Of a stretch of 64,000 nt of DNA, positions 41,742-52,971 are shown in pieces; the first letter of the stretch is position 1; the number at the start of each line of letters is the position of its first letter. Source of the stretch: Marinomonas balearica (GTDB taxonomy: Bacteria > Pseudomonadota > Gammaproteobacteria > Pseudomonadales > Marinomonadaceae). The stretch covers positions 248,001 through 312,000 of the forward strand of contig NZ_SNXC01000009.1 in the NCBI RefSeq assembly GCF_004362145.1, in the 5' to 3' direction. A model generated the notes under the pieces. It saw only the letters and a list, made by a program, of their open reading frames with translations. It did no database searches and was not told where the DNA came from. Both the position numbers and the translations under genes were made by a program.

Positions 41742-44700
41742 TGTAGTAGTTCCAAAGTTTTGTGGGTTTGTTGGAATCGGTCGTCGGCGCTGATCATGCT
41801 AACAACATATCTCAAGGTGTCTGAGCCAGCTAATTTATACTGATCTGGTTTTTTCTGAATAAGTTGTATTAGCTTCATTGGGTCGACGGGGGTATCTTTG
41901 CCAAAATGGATTTTCCCCTCTTTTTGGTTCGCTTCTATTTTAACTATACCGAGTTGTTCTGCTTTTAACTTTAAGTCTGTTTGTCTGAACAGATTTTTGG
42001 TCGCATCCGGTAGAAGTCCAAAGCGATCAATCATTTCGACTTGAAGTTCTTTTAACGCGTTTTCTGACTCTGCGCTGGCGATTCGTTTATACAACATAAG
42101 GCGTGTGTGTACATCGCCAAGGTAGTCGTCAGGAATCAGTGCGGGGATCCGCAAGTTGACTTCTGTTTGTGCTGGTGAGGTGATGTCGACATTCGGTGAT
42201 TCCCCGTTTTTTAGGGACTTGACGGCACGATCAAGCATCTCCATAAAAAGTGAAAAACCAACATGCTCTATGTGTCCACTTTGACCTTCTCCTAACAGCT
42301 CACCTGTGCCTCGTATCTCCAAATCATGGGTGGCAAGGGTAAAACCTGCGCCGAGTGTGTCTGCCATGGTAATCGCTTCAAGTCGCTTCTCTGCATCTCC
42401 TGTAACTTTTCTGTCTGGTGGTGTGAGCAAGTAGGCATAAGCTTGATGATGTGAGCGGCCGACCCGTCCTCGAAGCTGATGGAGTTGCGCCAGACCAAAC
42501 TTGTCTGCTCGGTCGATAATAATAGTATTTGCATTTGGGATATCGATACCAGTTTCGATGATGGTTGAACAGACCAAAACATTAGCGCGTTTGTGATAGA
42601 AATCGGACATGACTTGTTCCAACTCTCGTTCACGCATTTGTCCGTGCCCGACCATGACTCTTGCTTCAGGTACCAGTTCGGAAATGAATTCAGCCGTTTT
42701 CTGAATGCTTTCTACCTCATTGTGAAGGTAATAGACCTGACCGCCACGGTGGAGCTCGCGTAAAATCGCTTCTTTGACTTGGTGGTCGTCCTTTTTCTTA
42801 ACAAATGTTTTGACTGACAGTCGTTTTGCGGGAGGTGTCGCGATGATCGATAAATCTCTGATCCCAGACAGTGACATGTTGAGCGTTCGCGGAATAGGTG
42901 TCGCTGTCAGTGTTAATACATCAACTTCAGCGCGTAGAGCTTTGAATTGATCTTTTTGTTTGACTCCAAATCGGTGCTCCTCATCGATTATGACAAGCCC
43001 TAAGTTTGAGAATTTGATGTCGCCTTGGATGAGTTTATGTGTGCCAACTACGATGTCAGCCTTACCCTCTTCAAGCCTCGCTATTGCTTCTTTGGATTGC
43101 TTGCCTGAGCGGAAACGAGATAGAAGCTCTATTTGTACGGGCCAGTCTGCAAAGCGGTCGCAAAAATTCTCGTAATGTTGTTGTGCAAGTAAGGTAGTCG
43201 GAACCAGTACGGCGACTTGCTTGCCGCTTTGAACGGCTAAAAAGGCAGCGCGCATTGCGACTTCTGTTTTCCCGAACCCCACGTCTCCACAGACCAGTCG
43301 GTCCATTGGCTTGCCGGTCGACATGTCTTTGATAACGGCATCGATAGCCATTTGTTGATCTGGCGTTTCCTCAAATGGGAAGCTGGCCGAAAATAGAGCA
43401 TATTGATCATCGGGTTTGGAGAATGCGTAACCTGATCGCGCTTCCCTTTTTGCGTATATTTCTAGCAGTTCGGCGGCAGTGTCACGCGCTTTCTCGGCTG
43501 CTTTTTGCTTTGCTATGCTCCATTTTTCTGTACCAAGGCGGTGAAGTGGTGCGTTTTCTTCGTCGGCACCGGTGTAGCGTGAAATCAGTTGTAACGATGA
43601 AACGGGGACGTACAGTTTGGCTTCGTTGGCATATCCAAGTGTCAGTAATTCTGTTTCTTGACCGTCTATTTCGAGATTTGTAAGGCCAAGGTAGCGTCCT
43701 ACGCCGTGATCGATATGCACGACCGGCGCTCCGAGACGCAATTCGGTTAAGTTTCTAATAATGGCGTCTTCGTTGACGTCTGAGTGTTTGCGTCTTCGGT
43801 GTTGTGAAACGCGCTCGCCCATTAGTTCATTTTCAGCAATAACGGCGTACGTTTCGTTGAGTATAAAACCGTGTGTTAGTGACCCTTCGGTAATTGCGAA
43901 CTTTGGTAGGGTGGTGTTAAAGGTATGCCAATCCCCAATGTATTCGGGCTTTAGTTTGTGTTTGTTGAGTAATTCGATTAATGCTTCTCGTCTACCTGCG
44001 GTTTCTGCGCAAATTAGCGTAGGAATGTCGTATTTCTCTAAAAACTGAATGAAGTTTTCAAGCGGATTTTTCAGTTTGGAATTTATGGTGAGAGTGGGTA
44101 AAGTGGAGAAAGCATTGTTCTCGCCGTCGGTGTCAAAAATAACACCAACGAATGTGTTGAGCTGAGCAAACACTTCGCTCTCTTCTAAAAAGACGTCTTT
44201 GGGCGCTAATATTGGGCGCTCTATGTCGTAGTTTAGGGATTCGAAACGAGATTTTATGTCCATAAGCGACGATGCGATATGGTCATTTAATGTCTTACTC
44301 CGCACTACACACGTGTCTTTATGCAAATACTCAAAGATGCAGCTGGTTTCCTCAAAGAAGAGAGGTAAGTAATATTCAATACCTCCAGGCATTAAACCGG
44401 ATGAAATATCTTGGTAAATAGGGTTTGATAAAGGGTCTATATCAAACCGTTCCCTAAAGCGTTGGCGGAAAAACTGGATGCCATTTGGTGTGGTTGGGAA
44501 CTCTTTAGCGGGTAAGATTTTAATTTCGTCAACTTTGGTCGCGCTGCGCTGTGTTTCAGGATCAAAAAAGCGAAGGCTGTCTATTTCTGTGTCAAACCAA
44601 TCAATCCTGATGGGGTTGTCAGCCCCCATTGGAAAAACATCCATGAGAGCGCCGCGAATAGAAAACTCGCCATGTTCTCGCACAGTATCAACATTCAGAT

Positions 44701-45148
44701 AACCGCCATTTATCAGTCGGCTAGCAAGTGTGTCCGGCGTGACCGTTTGATTTGTTTGGACATGAAATCGCTGTGCATCGATATGGCTCTGTGGACACAG
44801 CCTAGTCATGGCAGCGTTGACAGTGGTCAGTATTATGCAAGATTGACTTTCTTGGAGCTTTGCGAGCGTTTCGAGGCGCTGAGAAATAATGTCCTGATGC
44901 GGCGAAAAAGCGTCATAAGGTAATGTTTCCCATTCGCTAAATCGTAGAATCTCTATGTCGGCTTTGGCTAAAAAGGACAGCGCATCTTCAAGGTCATTTA
45001 ATTCCGAAACCGTATTCGCAATAAATAAAATAGGGCGGTTGTTGGAACGACTGAGTTCCAATAACTGGGCAGCATAAAGTTTATTTGGAGAGCCCTGAAA
45101 AATATTTTTGTAGCCAGTCGTTGTTTTGAGCTTGAAGCGGTTGTCCAT
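41738..45148 (-). CDS. mfd: Transcription-repair coupling factor Mfd
   Basis: Mfd removes RNA polymerase stalled at DNA damage and recruits UvrA for repair. The 1136 residues (Escherichia coli 1148) include the UvrB-like N-terminal module, the RNA-polymerase interaction domain, and RecG-like translocase motifs. Walker A is CGDVGFGKTEVAM, the DEEH box is IIDEEHRFG, and GRVGRSHHQAYAYLL is motif VI. The C-terminal TRCF domain follows (LRIPALIPDDYLGD). It lies between folX and csiV; csiV overlaps its stop. Confidence 0.97.
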   Translation of the reverse strand: MDNRFKLKTTTGYKNIFQGSPNKLYAAQLLELSRSNNRPILFIANTVSELNDLEDALSFLAKADIEILRFSEWETLPYDAFSPHQDIISQRLETLAKLQESQSCIILTTVNAAMTRLCPQSHIDAQRFHVQTNQTVTPDTLASRLINGGYLNVDTVREHGEFSIRGALMDVFPMGADNPIRIDWFDTEIDSLRFFDPETQRSATKVDEIKILPAKEFPTTPNGIQFFRQRFRERFDIDPLSNPIYQDISSGLMPGGIEYYLPLFFEETSCIFEYLHKDTCVVRSKTLNDHIASSLMDIKSRFESLNYDIERPILAPKDVFLEESEVFAQLNTFVGVIFDTDGENNAFSTLPTLTINSKLKNPLENFIQFLEKYDIPTLICAETAGRREALIELLNKHKLKPEYIGDWHTFNTTLPKFAITEGSLTHGFILNETYAVIAENELMGERVSQHRRRKHSDVNEDAIIRNLTELRLGAPVVHIDHGVGRYLGLTNLEIDGQETELLTLGYANEAKLYVPVSSLQLISRYTGADEENAPLHRLGTEKWSIAKQKAAEKARDTAAELLEIYAKREARSGYAFSKPDDQYALFSASFPFEETPDQQMAIDAVIKDMSTGKPMDRLVCGDVGFGKTEVAMRAAFLAVQSGKQVAVLVPTTLLAQQHYENFCDRFADWPVQIELLSRFRSGKQSKEAIARLEEGKADIVVGTHKLIQGDIKFSNLGLVIIDEEHRFGVKQKDQFKALRAEVDVLTLTATPIPRTLNMSLSGIRDLSIIATPPAKRLSVKTFVKKKDDHQVKEAILRELHRGGQVYYLHNEVESIQKTAEFISELVPEARVMVGHGQMRERELEQVMSDFYHKRANVLVCSTIIETGIDIPNANTIIIDRADKFGLAQLHQLRGRVGRSHHQAYAYLLTPPDRKVTGDAEKRLEAITMADTLGAGFTLATHDLEIRGTGELLGEGQSGHIEHVGFSLFMEMLDRAVKSLKNGESPNVDITSPAQTEVNLRIPALIPDDYLGDVHTRLMLYKRIASAESENALKELQVEMIDRFGLLPDATKNLFRQTDLKLKAEQLGIVKIEANQKEGKIHFGKDTPVDPMKLIQLIQKKPDQYKLAGSDTLRYVVSMISADDRFQQTHKTLELLH

Positions 45149-45151
45149 AGT

Positions 45152-45520
45152 TTATAAATCTTTAGCGGCGGTAAGAGTAAAAGAAACGGAGTCTGCAAAT
45201 CGAAGTGCGTGTGGCTTATCGATTTCTACAGAAGCTTTAGTGACTTGCTCCGGCTCCATACATATTTGCAGAATGTCGGATGTTAGCTTTTCTAAAAGCA
45301 AAAAACGGTTAGACTCAACGTGTGCAATGATCTTTTTGCAAATGGTTTTATAGTTTACAGCATGGCTCACTTCGTCGGTAGCGCAGGCTTCATTTGCTGG
45401 GTACTCAATAAGGGCGTTTATAATAACATCTTGTTTGTTGCGTCGCTCTTCGTCGTTGAACCCAATAAAGGTTCTTAAGCGAAGGTCCTTTATGCGTATT
45501 TGTGCATGACTGTTTTGCAA
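45152..45520 (-). CDS. folX: Dihydroneopterin triphosphate 2'-epimerase FolX
   Basis: The protein (122 residues) matches FolX rather than FolB: it opens IRIKDLRLRTFIGFNDEE and has NRFLLLEKLTSDIL and EIDKPHALRFADSVS, close to the Escherichia coli FolX sequence. It epimerises dihydroneopterin triphosphate to the monapterin form. The start is TTG at 45520, with AAGGAG 7 bases upstream. It leads a minus-strand unit with mfd (3 bases apart) and csiV. Confidence 0.88.
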   Translation of the reverse strand: MQNSHAQIRIKDLRLRTFIGFNDEERRNKQDVIINALIEYPANEACATDEVSHAVNYKTICKKIIAHVESNRFLLLEKLTSDILQICMEPEQVTKASVEIDKPHALRFADSVSFTLTAAKDL

Positions 45521-45974
45521 TGCAGTGCTCCTTGAGTAAGTGGTGCCTGAGATTCAGTTTTTATGTCAGGTCTCTTTTGTGTTCATAGGGGTTATTGTCT
45601 CGGTTTTAAAATAGAGTCGCAACTGGGTCTTACGGGAAATTTTGAGGATTCTGTTTTCTTAAAATTACCGCGACAAAAACACAAGTTGATCGCTAAATGA
45701 TCATCATGGTGAACCATTGGCGAATATTTCTTCATTTTACGGCGAGTAATTCGTAATTCGGTAAGAAAAATGCAAAGAAGGGTGGTAAAGAAATTGCCTT
45801 CTAGTAGTCAAGAGAACTAATGCCCTCTATAATACTCCGGTTTTTTGGTGAAGTGAGATTGTGCTTTTTTAAACGTCGCTAAGGTGTTTATACAAACCCG
45901 GTTGTTGTCCCGGAGGGGAATCTGGTTTAAAGCACGAACGCTTTGGTGTTCAATTTTATTGTTGGGCAGAACAT
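45521..45974. other. Long leader/promoter region upstream of nqrA
   Basis: These 454 bases have no supported gene. A sigma-70-like promoter lies at 45805-45833, so the nqr mRNA would carry an untranslated leader of about 135 bases. I see no riboswitch signature that I can name, although the part near 45905-45945 has short G+C-rich complementary stretches. Confidence 0.4.
45805..45833 (+). promoter_or_regulatory. Candidate sigma-70 promoter for the nqr operon
   Basis: TAGTCA (4 of 6 to the -35 consensus), a 17-base spacer and a perfect TATAAT at 45828-45833. It is the best promoter in the region. Confidence 0.5.
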
Positions 45975-47312
45975 ATGTATAAAATTACAAAAGGCCTAGA
46001 ACTGCCGATTAGTGGAGCTCCCAATCAAACGATTGAAGCTGCTCCTGCTGCGAAATCGGTTGCAGTTATCGGCCCTGATTTTCATGGTATGAAACCTACT
46101 ATGTTGATCAAGGAAGGTGACAAGGTCAAAAAGGGTCAGGTTATCTTCACAGATAAGAAAACGGAAGGAGTGAAGTACACTGCGCCCGCTTCAGGTGTTG
46201 TTTCTACGATTAATCGTGGTGAACGTCGTGTGTTACAGTCAGTAGTGATTGATGTCGAAGGTGATGATTCAGTCGAGTTCGCTAAATATGCGGGCTCCGA
46301 ATTAAGCACTTTAGATCGAAATCTTGTTGTGACTAATTTAGTAGATTCTGGGCTTTGGACTGCGTTCCGAACTCGTCCATTTTCTAAAGTCCCTGCCGTT
46401 GATACAGCGCCACGCTCTATATTTGTAACGGCAATGGATACCAACCCACTTGCTGCTGATCCAGAAGTAGTGTTAGCGGACAACGCAGAAGCCTTTGCTG
46501 ATGGTCTTACGGTTCTTTCTCGTTTGACTGAAGGTAAGGTTTACTTGTGTAAAGCGCCAGGAAGTAAAGTTCCAACGACGTCTGATGTTTCGGTACAAGA
46601 GTTTGGTGGTGTTCATCCAGCAGGGCTGGCTGGTACACATATCCACTTCTTGGATCCTGTGAGCGACTCTAAAGTCGTTTGGAGTGTGAACTATCAAGAT
46701 GTTGTAGCTATTGGTAAATTGTTTGTTCAGGGTGAGCTTTATACTGATCGTGTTATCTCTTTAGGCGGTCCGCAAGTTAACAACCCTCGTTTGTTGCGTA
46801 CGCAACTCGGTGCAAACCTTGATCAAATTGTCGCAGGTGAGCTAAAAGAAGGTGAGAACCGTATTATTTCAGGTTCTGTTCTTTCTGGCCGCAAAGCGAC
46901 AGGGCCATATTCATTTATTGGTCGTTACCACAATCAAGTTTCTGTCATTCGTGAAGGCCGCGAACGTCAAATGGTCCACTACTTGCGCCCAGGCGCAGAG
47001 AAACATTCTGTATTAAACGTTTTCTTGTCTAAACTGCTTGGTAAAACAAGTTTCGACATGACGTCTACGACGAATGGTAGTGATCGTACAATGTTGCCTT
47101 TAGGCCACTTTGAAAACTTGATGCCGATGGATATTTTGCCAACACAATTGCTACGTTCGATTGTCGTAAATGACACGGAAGTGGCGCAAAAGCTTGGTGT
47201 GCTTGAGCTGGATGAAGAAGATCTTGCTCTAATGACCTACGCGTGTTCTGGCAAATTCGAATACGGCCCAATCCTTAGAGATTGTCTAACTCTGATTGAG
47301 AAAGAGGGTTAA
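45975..47312 (+). CDS. nqrA: Na+-translocating NADH:quinone reductase subunit A
   Basis: NqrA is a peripheral cytoplasmic subunit of the sodium-pumping NADH:ubiquinone oxidoreductase and takes part near the quinone site. The 445 residues begin with the typical [13 protein letters not shown] motif and include [19 protein letters not shown] and the C-terminal [20 protein letters not shown]. It is the first gene of nqrABCDEF; nqrB follows 3 bases later. Confidence 0.96.
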   Translation: MYKITKGLELPISGAPNQTIEAAPAAKSVAVIGPDFHGMKPTMLIKEGDKVKKGQVIFTDKKTEGVKYTAPASGVVSTINRGERRVLQSVVIDVEGDDSVEFAKYAGSELSTLDRNLVVTNLVDSGLWTAFRTRPFSKVPAVDTAPRSIFVTAMDTNPLAADPEVVLADNAEAFADGLTVLSRLTEGKVYLCKAPGSKVPTTSDVSVQEFGGVHPAGLAGTHIHFLDPVSDSKVVWSVNYQDVVAIGKLFVQGELYTDRVISLGGPQVNNPRLLRTQLGANLDQIVAGELKEGENRIISGSVLSGRKATGPYSFIGRYHNQVSVIREGRERQMVHYLRPGAEKHSVLNVFLSKLLGKTSFDMTSTTNGSDRTMLPLGHFENLMPMDILPTQLLRSIVVNDTEVAQKLGVLELDEEDLALMTYACSGKFEYGPILRDCLTLIEKEG

Positions 47313-47315
47313 GTT

Positions 47316-48512
47316 ATGGGTCTTAGAAAAATTCTTGATAAAATGGAACCTGAGTTCCATAGCGGCGGTAAATATGAAAATTGGTATGCGCTTTATGAAG
47401 CTGTAGATACTATTTTCTATCGTCCAAGCAGTGTTACAAAAACCAATGCACATGTTCGTGATGCTGTCGATATGAAGCGAATCATGATTCTTGTGTGGAT
47501 GTGTACGTTTCCAGCGATGTTTTTCGGCATGTACAATATTGGTCTTCAGGCCAATACTGCGATGGATGCAATGGGCGTTGATGGCGGCGAAACATGGCGT
47601 CATGCGATCATTGGTGCGGTAACGACTTACGATGTGTCTAGTGTTTGGGATAACATGATTTATGGCGCAATGTATTTCTTACCCGTCTATCTGACTACGT
47701 TTGTCGTCGGTGGTTTCTGGGAAGTTTTGTTCGCTTCTGTGCGTAAACACGAAGTGAATGAAGGGTTCTTTGTTACGTCTATCCTATTCTCTCTTTCTTT
47801 GCCAGCGACTATTCCGCTTTGGCAGGTAGCACTTGGTATCACATTCGGTGTGGTTCTAGGTAAAGAGGTATTTGGTGGTACAGGTAAAAACTTCCTAAAC
47901 CCTGCTTTGGCGGGTCGTGCTTTCCTATTCTTCGCTTACCCGGCTTCTATGTCTGGTGATGCAGTTTGGACTGCTGTTGACGGTTTCTCAGGCGCGACTA
48001 TGCTTAGTCAAGCTGCAGCAGGCGGTGTAGAAGCATTAAGTGTTGCTTGGTCTGATGCGTTCTTTGGGTTTGTTCAAGGCTCAATGGGTGAAACGTCGAC
48101 ACTGGCTATTCTGATAGGTGGTGGTGCTTTATTGGTTATGAAGATAGCCAATTGGCGGATCGTTGCGGGCGTTATGCTGGGGATGGTTCTTACCTCATTG
48201 CTCTTTAATGCTATCGGCTCTGAATCAAATGCAATGTTTGCAACGCCTTGGTACTGGCATTTGGTCATGGGTGGTTTTGCGTTCGGCATGATGTACATGG
48301 CGACGGATCCTGTTTCAGCGTCAATGACGAACAAGGGTAAGCTTTTCTATGGCGCTTTGATCGGTGTTATGGTGGTGTTAATACGTGTTGTTAACCCTGC
48401 GTATCCTGAGGGTATGATGCTTGCTATTCTATTCGCAAACCTATTTGCTCCCTTTATAGATCACTTTGTTGTACAGGCAAATATTAAACGGAGGATTGCT
48501 CGCAATGGCTAG
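47316..48512 (+). CDS. nqrB: Na+-translocating NADH:quinone reductase subunit B
   Basis: NqrB is the main membrane subunit (398 residues, about ten helices). It carries covalent FMN on a threonine in the ApbE recognition motif; here DGFSGAT gives T228. It also binds riboflavin and is central to sodium transport. [20 protein letters not shown] is conserved. Its end overlaps nqrC by 8 bases. Confidence 0.97.
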   Translation: MGLRKILDKMEPEFHSGGKYENWYALYEAVDTIFYRPSSVTKTNAHVRDAVDMKRIMILVWMCTFPAMFFGMYNIGLQANTAMDAMGVDGGETWRHAIIGAVTTYDVSSVWDNMIYGAMYFLPVYLTTFVVGGFWEVLFASVRKHEVNEGFFVTSILFSLSLPATIPLWQVALGITFGVVLGKEVFGGTGKNFLNPALAGRAFLFFAYPASMSGDAVWTAVDGFSGATMLSQAAAGGVEALSVAWSDAFFGFVQGSMGETSTLAILIGGGALLVMKIANWRIVAGVMLGMVLTSLLFNAIGSESNAMFATPWYWHLVMGGFAFGMMYMATDPVSASMTNKGKLFYGALIGVMVVLIRVVNPAYPEGMMLAILFANLFAPFIDHFVVQANIKRRIARNG

Positions 48513-49302
48513 TGGAAACGATAGCATCAAAAAAACCATTACGGTTGCGCTTTCTCTATGTCTTGTTTGCTCAATTTTTGTTGCAGCAGCAGCGGTTGGC
48601 TTAAAGCCAATTCAGGAAGCAAACAAAGACTTGGATCGTAAACGTAATATTCTTTCAGCAGCTGGCATGCTAGATCCGAATAAATCGATTGACGAAGTGT
48701 TTTCTACTGTAGAAAAACGTTTGGTTAATTTGGATACTGGTGCTTTTGCAACTCAAGCTGAGTTGGATGCAGCGGGTTTGAATGTTGATACTTATTTGCA
48801 AAAAGCGGCTGCCGGTGATCCTGCGTTGTCTATTGCATTGAGTGGAGATAACGATCCAGCTTCCATCAAGCGTCGCGCGAAGTTTGCAACGGTTTACTTG
48901 GTTAAGGCAGGCGAATCAATTGATCGCATTATTGTCCCAGTACACGGTTACGGCCTTTGGTCTACTATGTACGGCTTTATGGCATTGGAAAATGATTTCT
49001 CAACAGTCATTGGTTTTGGCTTCTATGATCAAGCTGAAACACCTGGACTGGGTGGTGAAGTTGATAATCCAAACTGGAAAGCACAGTGGAAGGGTAAAGA
49101 GGTTTACAACGCACAAGGCGAAGCTGTAATTCACTTGGTGAAAGGTTCTGTAGACTCAGCAAATCCGGACGCAGCTCATCAAATTGATGGCTTATCTGGT
49201 GCGACTTTGACAAGCCGTGGTGTGACTAACCTTGTGAAATATTGGTTGGGTGACGATGGTTTTGGTCCTTTCCTTGCAAAACTGCGTAAAGAGGGAGTGT
49301 AA
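48505..49302 (+). CDS. nqrC: Na+-translocating NADH:quinone reductase subunit C
   Basis: NqrC (265 residues) has one N-terminal helix and a periplasmic domain with a second covalent FMN. Its motif [10 protein letters not shown] puts the flavinylated threonine at T234. I begin at ATG 48505, downstream of GGAGG, rather than an earlier in-frame ATG that would overlap nqrB deeply. Confidence 0.95.
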   Translation: MASGNDSIKKTITVALSLCLVCSIFVAAAAVGLKPIQEANKDLDRKRNILSAAGMLDPNKSIDEVFSTVEKRLVNLDTGAFATQAELDAAGLNVDTYLQKAAAGDPALSIALSGDNDPASIKRRAKFATVYLVKAGESIDRIIVPVHGYGLWSTMYGFMALENDFSTVIGFGFYDQAETPGLGGEVDNPNWKAQWKGKEVYNAQGEAVIHLVKGSVDSANPDAAHQIDGLSGATLTSRGVTNLVKYWLGDDGFGPFLAKLRKEGV

Positions 49303-49304
49303 AC

Positions 49305-49967
49305 ATGTCTGATGTGAAAAAGGTTCTGTTTGGGCCTATTCTATCAAATAACCCGATTGCTCTGCAGATTCTGGGTATTTGTTCTGCATTAGCAGTAACA
49401 AGTAGTTTGAGTGTCAGTTTGGTTATGGCGATTGCGCTTACGCTTGTAACTGCGTTCTCAAACTTTTTTATCGCTATTATCCGTAACCATATTCCAAACA
49501 GTATTCGTATCATTGTTCAAATGATCATTATTGCCTCATTGGTTATTGTGGTTGATCAGGTGCTTAAAGCATTTGCTTTTGAAATCAGTAAGCAATTGTC
49601 TGTTTTCGTTGGTCTGATCATTACAAACTGTATCGTAATGGGTCGTGCTGAAGCCTATGCAATGAAAAATGGCCCAGCAATGAGCTTTTTGGACGGTATT
49701 GGTAATGGCTTAGGCTACAGTGCCATGCTAATCATTGTTGCGGTTTTCCGTGAGCTATTCGGTGCAGGTAAGTTATTCGGTGTTGAGATCTTTACTACCG
49801 TTCAAAACGGTGGTTGGTATCAGCCAAATGGCCTTATGTTACTTCCGCCAAGTGCGTTCTTTGTTATCGGTTTGGTTATTTGGGCGCTACGCGCGTACAA
49901 AACTGAGCAGGTTGAAGAGCCGGAGTTCAAAATTGCGGCTAACTCTCGAGTTCAGGAGGCACTGTAA
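49305..49967 (+). CDS. nqrD: Na+-translocating NADH:quinone reductase subunit D
   Basis: NqrD (220 residues) is a six-helix membrane subunit homologous to NqrE. Together they bind a [2Fe-2S] cluster within the membrane; the cysteine in the [18 protein letters not shown] helix fits. It begins 2 bases after nqrC, and its stop overlaps nqrE. Confidence 0.96.
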   Translation: MSDVKKVLFGPILSNNPIALQILGICSALAVTSSLSVSLVMAIALTLVTAFSNFFIAIIRNHIPNSIRIIVQMIIIASLVIVVDQVLKAFAFEISKQLSVFVGLIITNCIVMGRAEAYAMKNGPAMSFLDGIGNGLGYSAMLIIVAVFRELFGAGKLFGVEIFTTVQNGGWYQPNGLMLLPPSAFFVIGLVIWALRAYKTEQVEEPEFKIAANSRVQEAL

Positions 49968-50575
49968 TGGAACATTTTATTAGTCTTTTTATAAAGGCGA
50001 TTTTTGTTGAAAACATGGCACTTGCCTTCTTCTTGGGTATGTGTACGTTTTTGGCATTGTCTAAAAAAGTTGAAACTGCAATTGGTCTTGGTATTGCTGT
50101 AGTCGTTGTATTGGCGATTACGGTACCGCTTAACAACCTTTTGTATAAAAACCTTTTGCAAGACGGCGCTCTTGAGTGGGCAGGTTTACCTGGCGTAGAT
50201 TTAAGCTTTTTGGGCTTGTTGAGCTACATCGGTGTTATTGCTGCGGTTGTTCAGATACTTGAGATGACATTAGATAAATACATGCCGGCGTTATATAACG
50301 CATTGGGTGTATTCCTGCCTTTGATTACAGTTAACTGTGCAATCATGGGTGCGTCTCTTTTCATGGTAGAACGTGACTATAACTTCAGTGAGAGTCTGGT
50401 ATACGGTGTTGGTGCTGGTATTGGCTGGGCATTGGCGATTGCTGCTTTGGCAGGGATTCGCGAAAAACTGAAGTACTCTGATGTCCCTGCAGGTTTACGT
50501 GGTTTAGGTATTACCTTCATCACTGTGGGCTTGATGAGTTTGGGCTTTATGTCATTTTCTGGTGTGCAGCTTTAA
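49967..50575 (+). CDS. nqrE: Na+-translocating NADH:quinone reductase subunit E
   Basis: NqrE (202 residues) is the inverted-topology partner of NqrD. Conserved cysteines occur in [16 protein letters not shown] and [15 protein letters not shown]. The start overlaps the nqrD stop (TAATG), implying coupled translation. Confidence 0.96.
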   Translation: MEHFISLFIKAIFVENMALAFFLGMCTFLALSKKVETAIGLGIAVVVVLAITVPLNNLLYKNLLQDGALEWAGLPGVDLSFLGLLSYIGVIAAVVQILEMTLDKYMPALYNALGVFLPLITVNCAIMGASLFMVERDYNFSESLVYGVGAGIGWALAIAALAGIREKLKYSDVPAGLRGLGITFITVGLMSLGFMSFSGVQL

Positions 50576-50617
50576 TGTTGCGTACTTTAGGACAACCAAG
50601 AAGAAGGTTTTACTAAC

Positions 50618-51844
50618 ATGGTCAACTTAGAAATTATTCTAGGTGTGGTGATGTTTACAGCTATCGTGCTAGCGTTGGTTGCCATTATTTTGGCTGCTCG
50701 CGCTCGCTTGGTAAGCACAGGTGACGTCACTATACGTATTAATGGCGAGAAGGAAGTAACAGCCCCAGCAGGTGGTAAGTTGCTTCAAACATTGGCGAAC
50801 AGCGGTATCTTCCTATCATCAGCATGTGGTGGTGGCGGTACTTGTGCACAATGTAAATGTAAAGTAATGAGTGGTGGTGGTTCTATGCTATCCACTGAGC
50901 AATCTCACTTTACTCGCCGTGAAGAAAAGGAAGGTTTTCGTCTTTCATGTCAGGTTGCTGTTAAGCAAGATATGGATGTTGAAGTACCTGAAGAGGTCTT
51001 TGGAGTTAAGGCTTGGGAGTGTACTGTTGAGGCTAACGATAATGTTGCGACCTTTATCAAAGAGTTAACGCTTCGACTTCCTGAGGGTGAAAATGTAGAT
51101 TTCCGTGCGGGTGGTTATGTTCAACTTGAAGCGCCTGCTCATACAGCAAACTACAAAGACTTTGTCATTGATGAAGAATATCGTGAGGATTGGGATAAGT
51201 TTAATCTTTGGAAATTCGTATCTAAAGTTGACGAGCCGATCATTCGTGCATACTCAATGGCTAACTATCCTGAAGAGAAGGGTATTGTTAAATTCAATAT
51301 TCGTATCGCTTCGCCACCTCCAGGTAAAGATAATGTGCCACCAGGTCAAATGTCATCCTACGTGTTTAGTTTGACGCCTGGCGACAAAATCAAAGTATAC
51401 GGTCCATTTGGTGAGTTTTTTGCTAAAGATACTGATGCTGAGATGGTGTTCATCGGTGGTGGTGCAGGTATGGCGCCAATGCGTTCGCATATCTTTGATC
51501 AGCTTAAGCGTCTTAACTCTTCGCGTAAAATGTCTTTCTGGTATGGTGCACGTAGTTTACGTGAAGCTTTCTATACTGAAGAATATGATATGCTTCAGGA
51601 CGAAAATGAAAACTTCAAGTGGCATTTGGCTTTGTCAGACCCACTGCCAGAAGATGGTTGGGAAGGTTATACCGGTTTCATTCATAATGTACTTTATGAA
51701 AACTACCTTAAAGATCACCCAGCACCAGAAGATTGTGAGTTCTACATGTGTGGGCCTCCAATGATGAACGCTTCTGTTATCAAGATGTTAGAAGATCTCG
51801 GTGTTGAGAAAGATAATATCTTGCTAGATGACTTTGGTGGCTAA
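50618..51844 (+). CDS. nqrF: Na+-translocating NADH:quinone reductase subunit F (NADH-oxidising)
   Basis: NqrF is the electron entry point, with a membrane helix, a [2Fe-2S] domain and an FAD/NADH domain. The cluster ligands are C70, C76 and C79 in [13 protein letters not shown] plus the cysteine in [17 protein letters not shown] binds [20 protein letters not shown] and [10 protein letters not shown] bind NADH. The length of 408 residues is standard. It ends the structural operon; a hairpin follows. Confidence 0.97.
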   Translation: MVNLEIILGVVMFTAIVLALVAIILAARARLVSTGDVTIRINGEKEVTAPAGGKLLQTLANSGIFLSSACGGGGTCAQCKCKVMSGGGSMLSTEQSHFTRREEKEGFRLSCQVAVKQDMDVEVPEEVFGVKAWECTVEANDNVATFIKELTLRLPEGENVDFRAGGYVQLEAPAHTANYKDFVIDEEYREDWDKFNLWKFVSKVDEPIIRAYSMANYPEEKGIVKFNIRIASPPPGKDNVPPGQMSSYVFSLTPGDKIKVYGPFGEFFAKDTDAEMVFIGGGAGMAPMRSHIFDQLKRLNSSRKMSFWYGARSLREAFYTEEYDMLQDENENFKWHLALSDPLPEDGWEGYTGFIHNVLYENYLKDHPAPEDCEFYMCGPPMMNASVIKMLEDLGVEKDNILLDDFGG

Positions 51845-51859
51845 CCACCTCATGCTAAG

Positions 51860-51888
51860 GCCCGCCAATTATGGTGGGCTTTTGTTTT
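51860..51888 (+). terminator. Rho-independent terminator between nqrF and apbE
   Basis: GCCCGCCA pairs with TGGTGGGC (one G-T) around a 4-base loop, then a T-rich stretch. It lies only 15 bases after nqrF. It probably limits readthrough to apbE-nqrM-sthA. Confidence 0.7.
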
Positions 51889-51909
51889 AATGGTAATTGC
51901 GAAGGAAAT

Positions 51910-52923
51910 ATGCGAAACAAAGCACTCATAGCTGTTCTGGCTATTGTTGCCGTTGCAGTACTGTATCGACTCTTTTCATTTACACCGGAATTAGTTGGTT
52001 TCTCTGGCCCTACAATGGGCACAACCTATACCGTTAAGTTTGTTACCAATGAACGTTCGCCTTCGACGATAGATATCAAAGACTCTGTCGATCAGGTGTT
52101 GGTAAGAGTTAACAAGCTGATGTCAACGTACGACCCAAGTTCAGAATTGTCTTTATTTAATAAATCAAACGTAGGGCAATCTATTGACGTTTCACGCGAT
52201 ATTGCTCATGTAATTGGAGCTGCACTCAAGCTGAGTGAGCTAACTGATGGAGCATATGATGTTACCGTTGGGCCGCTTGTGAACTTGTGGGGGTTTGGCC
52301 CAGGCGCAAAAGAAGATAAGGTGCCGACTCAGGAAGAAATTGAAAGTGCCCAACAAAAAGTTGGCTTCCATTACTTAAGCCTAGATGGTGTGCAGTTAGA
52401 AAAAACGGAAGACATTTATGTGGACCTTTCTTCTATCGCAAAAGGCTTTGGTGTTGATCAAGTTGCCGCCACACTTGATAGTTTTGGGATTCACGACTAT
52501 TTGGTTGAAGTGGGGGGCGAAATCCGCACGAAAGGGATGAAAGATGATGGATCTCATTGGGAAATAGGTATCGAGAGTCCAGGTGGTGGCCACAGTGTTG
52601 CCCAAAAAATCATACAGGCGGATAACCTTTCAATTGCAACGTCTGGTGACTATCGTAATTATTTTGAGAAAAATGGTGTTCGATATTCACATACAATAGA
52701 TCCAAAAACAGGAAAACCCATTACCCATAGGCTAGTCTCTGTTACTATTATTGCAGACAGCGTAATGTTGGCAGATGGTTTGGCTACGGCGATAAATGTA
52801 TTGGGGCCTAAAAAAGGTCTAGAGTTTGCCGAGCGAAATGACATCGCAGCCTATATGCTTGTAAAAGAAGATTTTGGGTTTAAAGAAGAATATTCAAAAG
52901 CGTTTAAATCCTACCTTAATTAA
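51910..52923 (+). CDS. apbE: FAD:protein FMN transferase ApbE
   Basis: ApbE attaches FMN to threonines of NqrB and NqrC, using FAD and a metal ion. The product (337 residues) has an N-terminal membrane anchor without a lipobox cysteine, then GPTMGTTYTVKF, DLSSIAKGFGVDQVA, DYLVEVGGEIRTKG and SHTIDPKTGKPITHR. These are the family's FAD and metal-binding motifs. I start at ATG 51910 after AAGGA; an upstream ATG lies within the nqrF terminator. Confidence 0.95.
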   Translation: MRNKALIAVLAIVAVAVLYRLFSFTPELVGFSGPTMGTTYTVKFVTNERSPSTIDIKDSVDQVLVRVNKLMSTYDPSSELSLFNKSNVGQSIDVSRDIAHVIGAALKLSELTDGAYDVTVGPLVNLWGFGPGAKEDKVPTQEEIESAQQKVGFHYLSLDGVQLEKTEDIYVDLSSIAKGFGVDQVAATLDSFGIHDYLVEVGGEIRTKGMKDDGSHWEIGIESPGGGHSVAQKIIQADNLSIATSGDYRNYFEKNGVRYSHTIDPKTGKPITHRLVSVTIIADSVMLADGLATAINVLGPKKGLEFAERNDIAAYMLVKEDFGFKEEYSKAFKSYLN

Positions 52924-52971
52924 ACAGTATTTATCATAGCGTTAAAGTAGGTGCGCTAAGTTGGAGGTTTT

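Noticed and set aside
44672..44923. Plus-strand frames inside mfd
   Set aside because: They are antisense shadows of a highly conserved gene; none has a ribosome site or family motif.
48466..48504. Longer start for nqrC
   Set aside because: It would extend NqrC into nqrB by over 40 bases; the ATG at 48505 behind GGAGG gives the normal family length.
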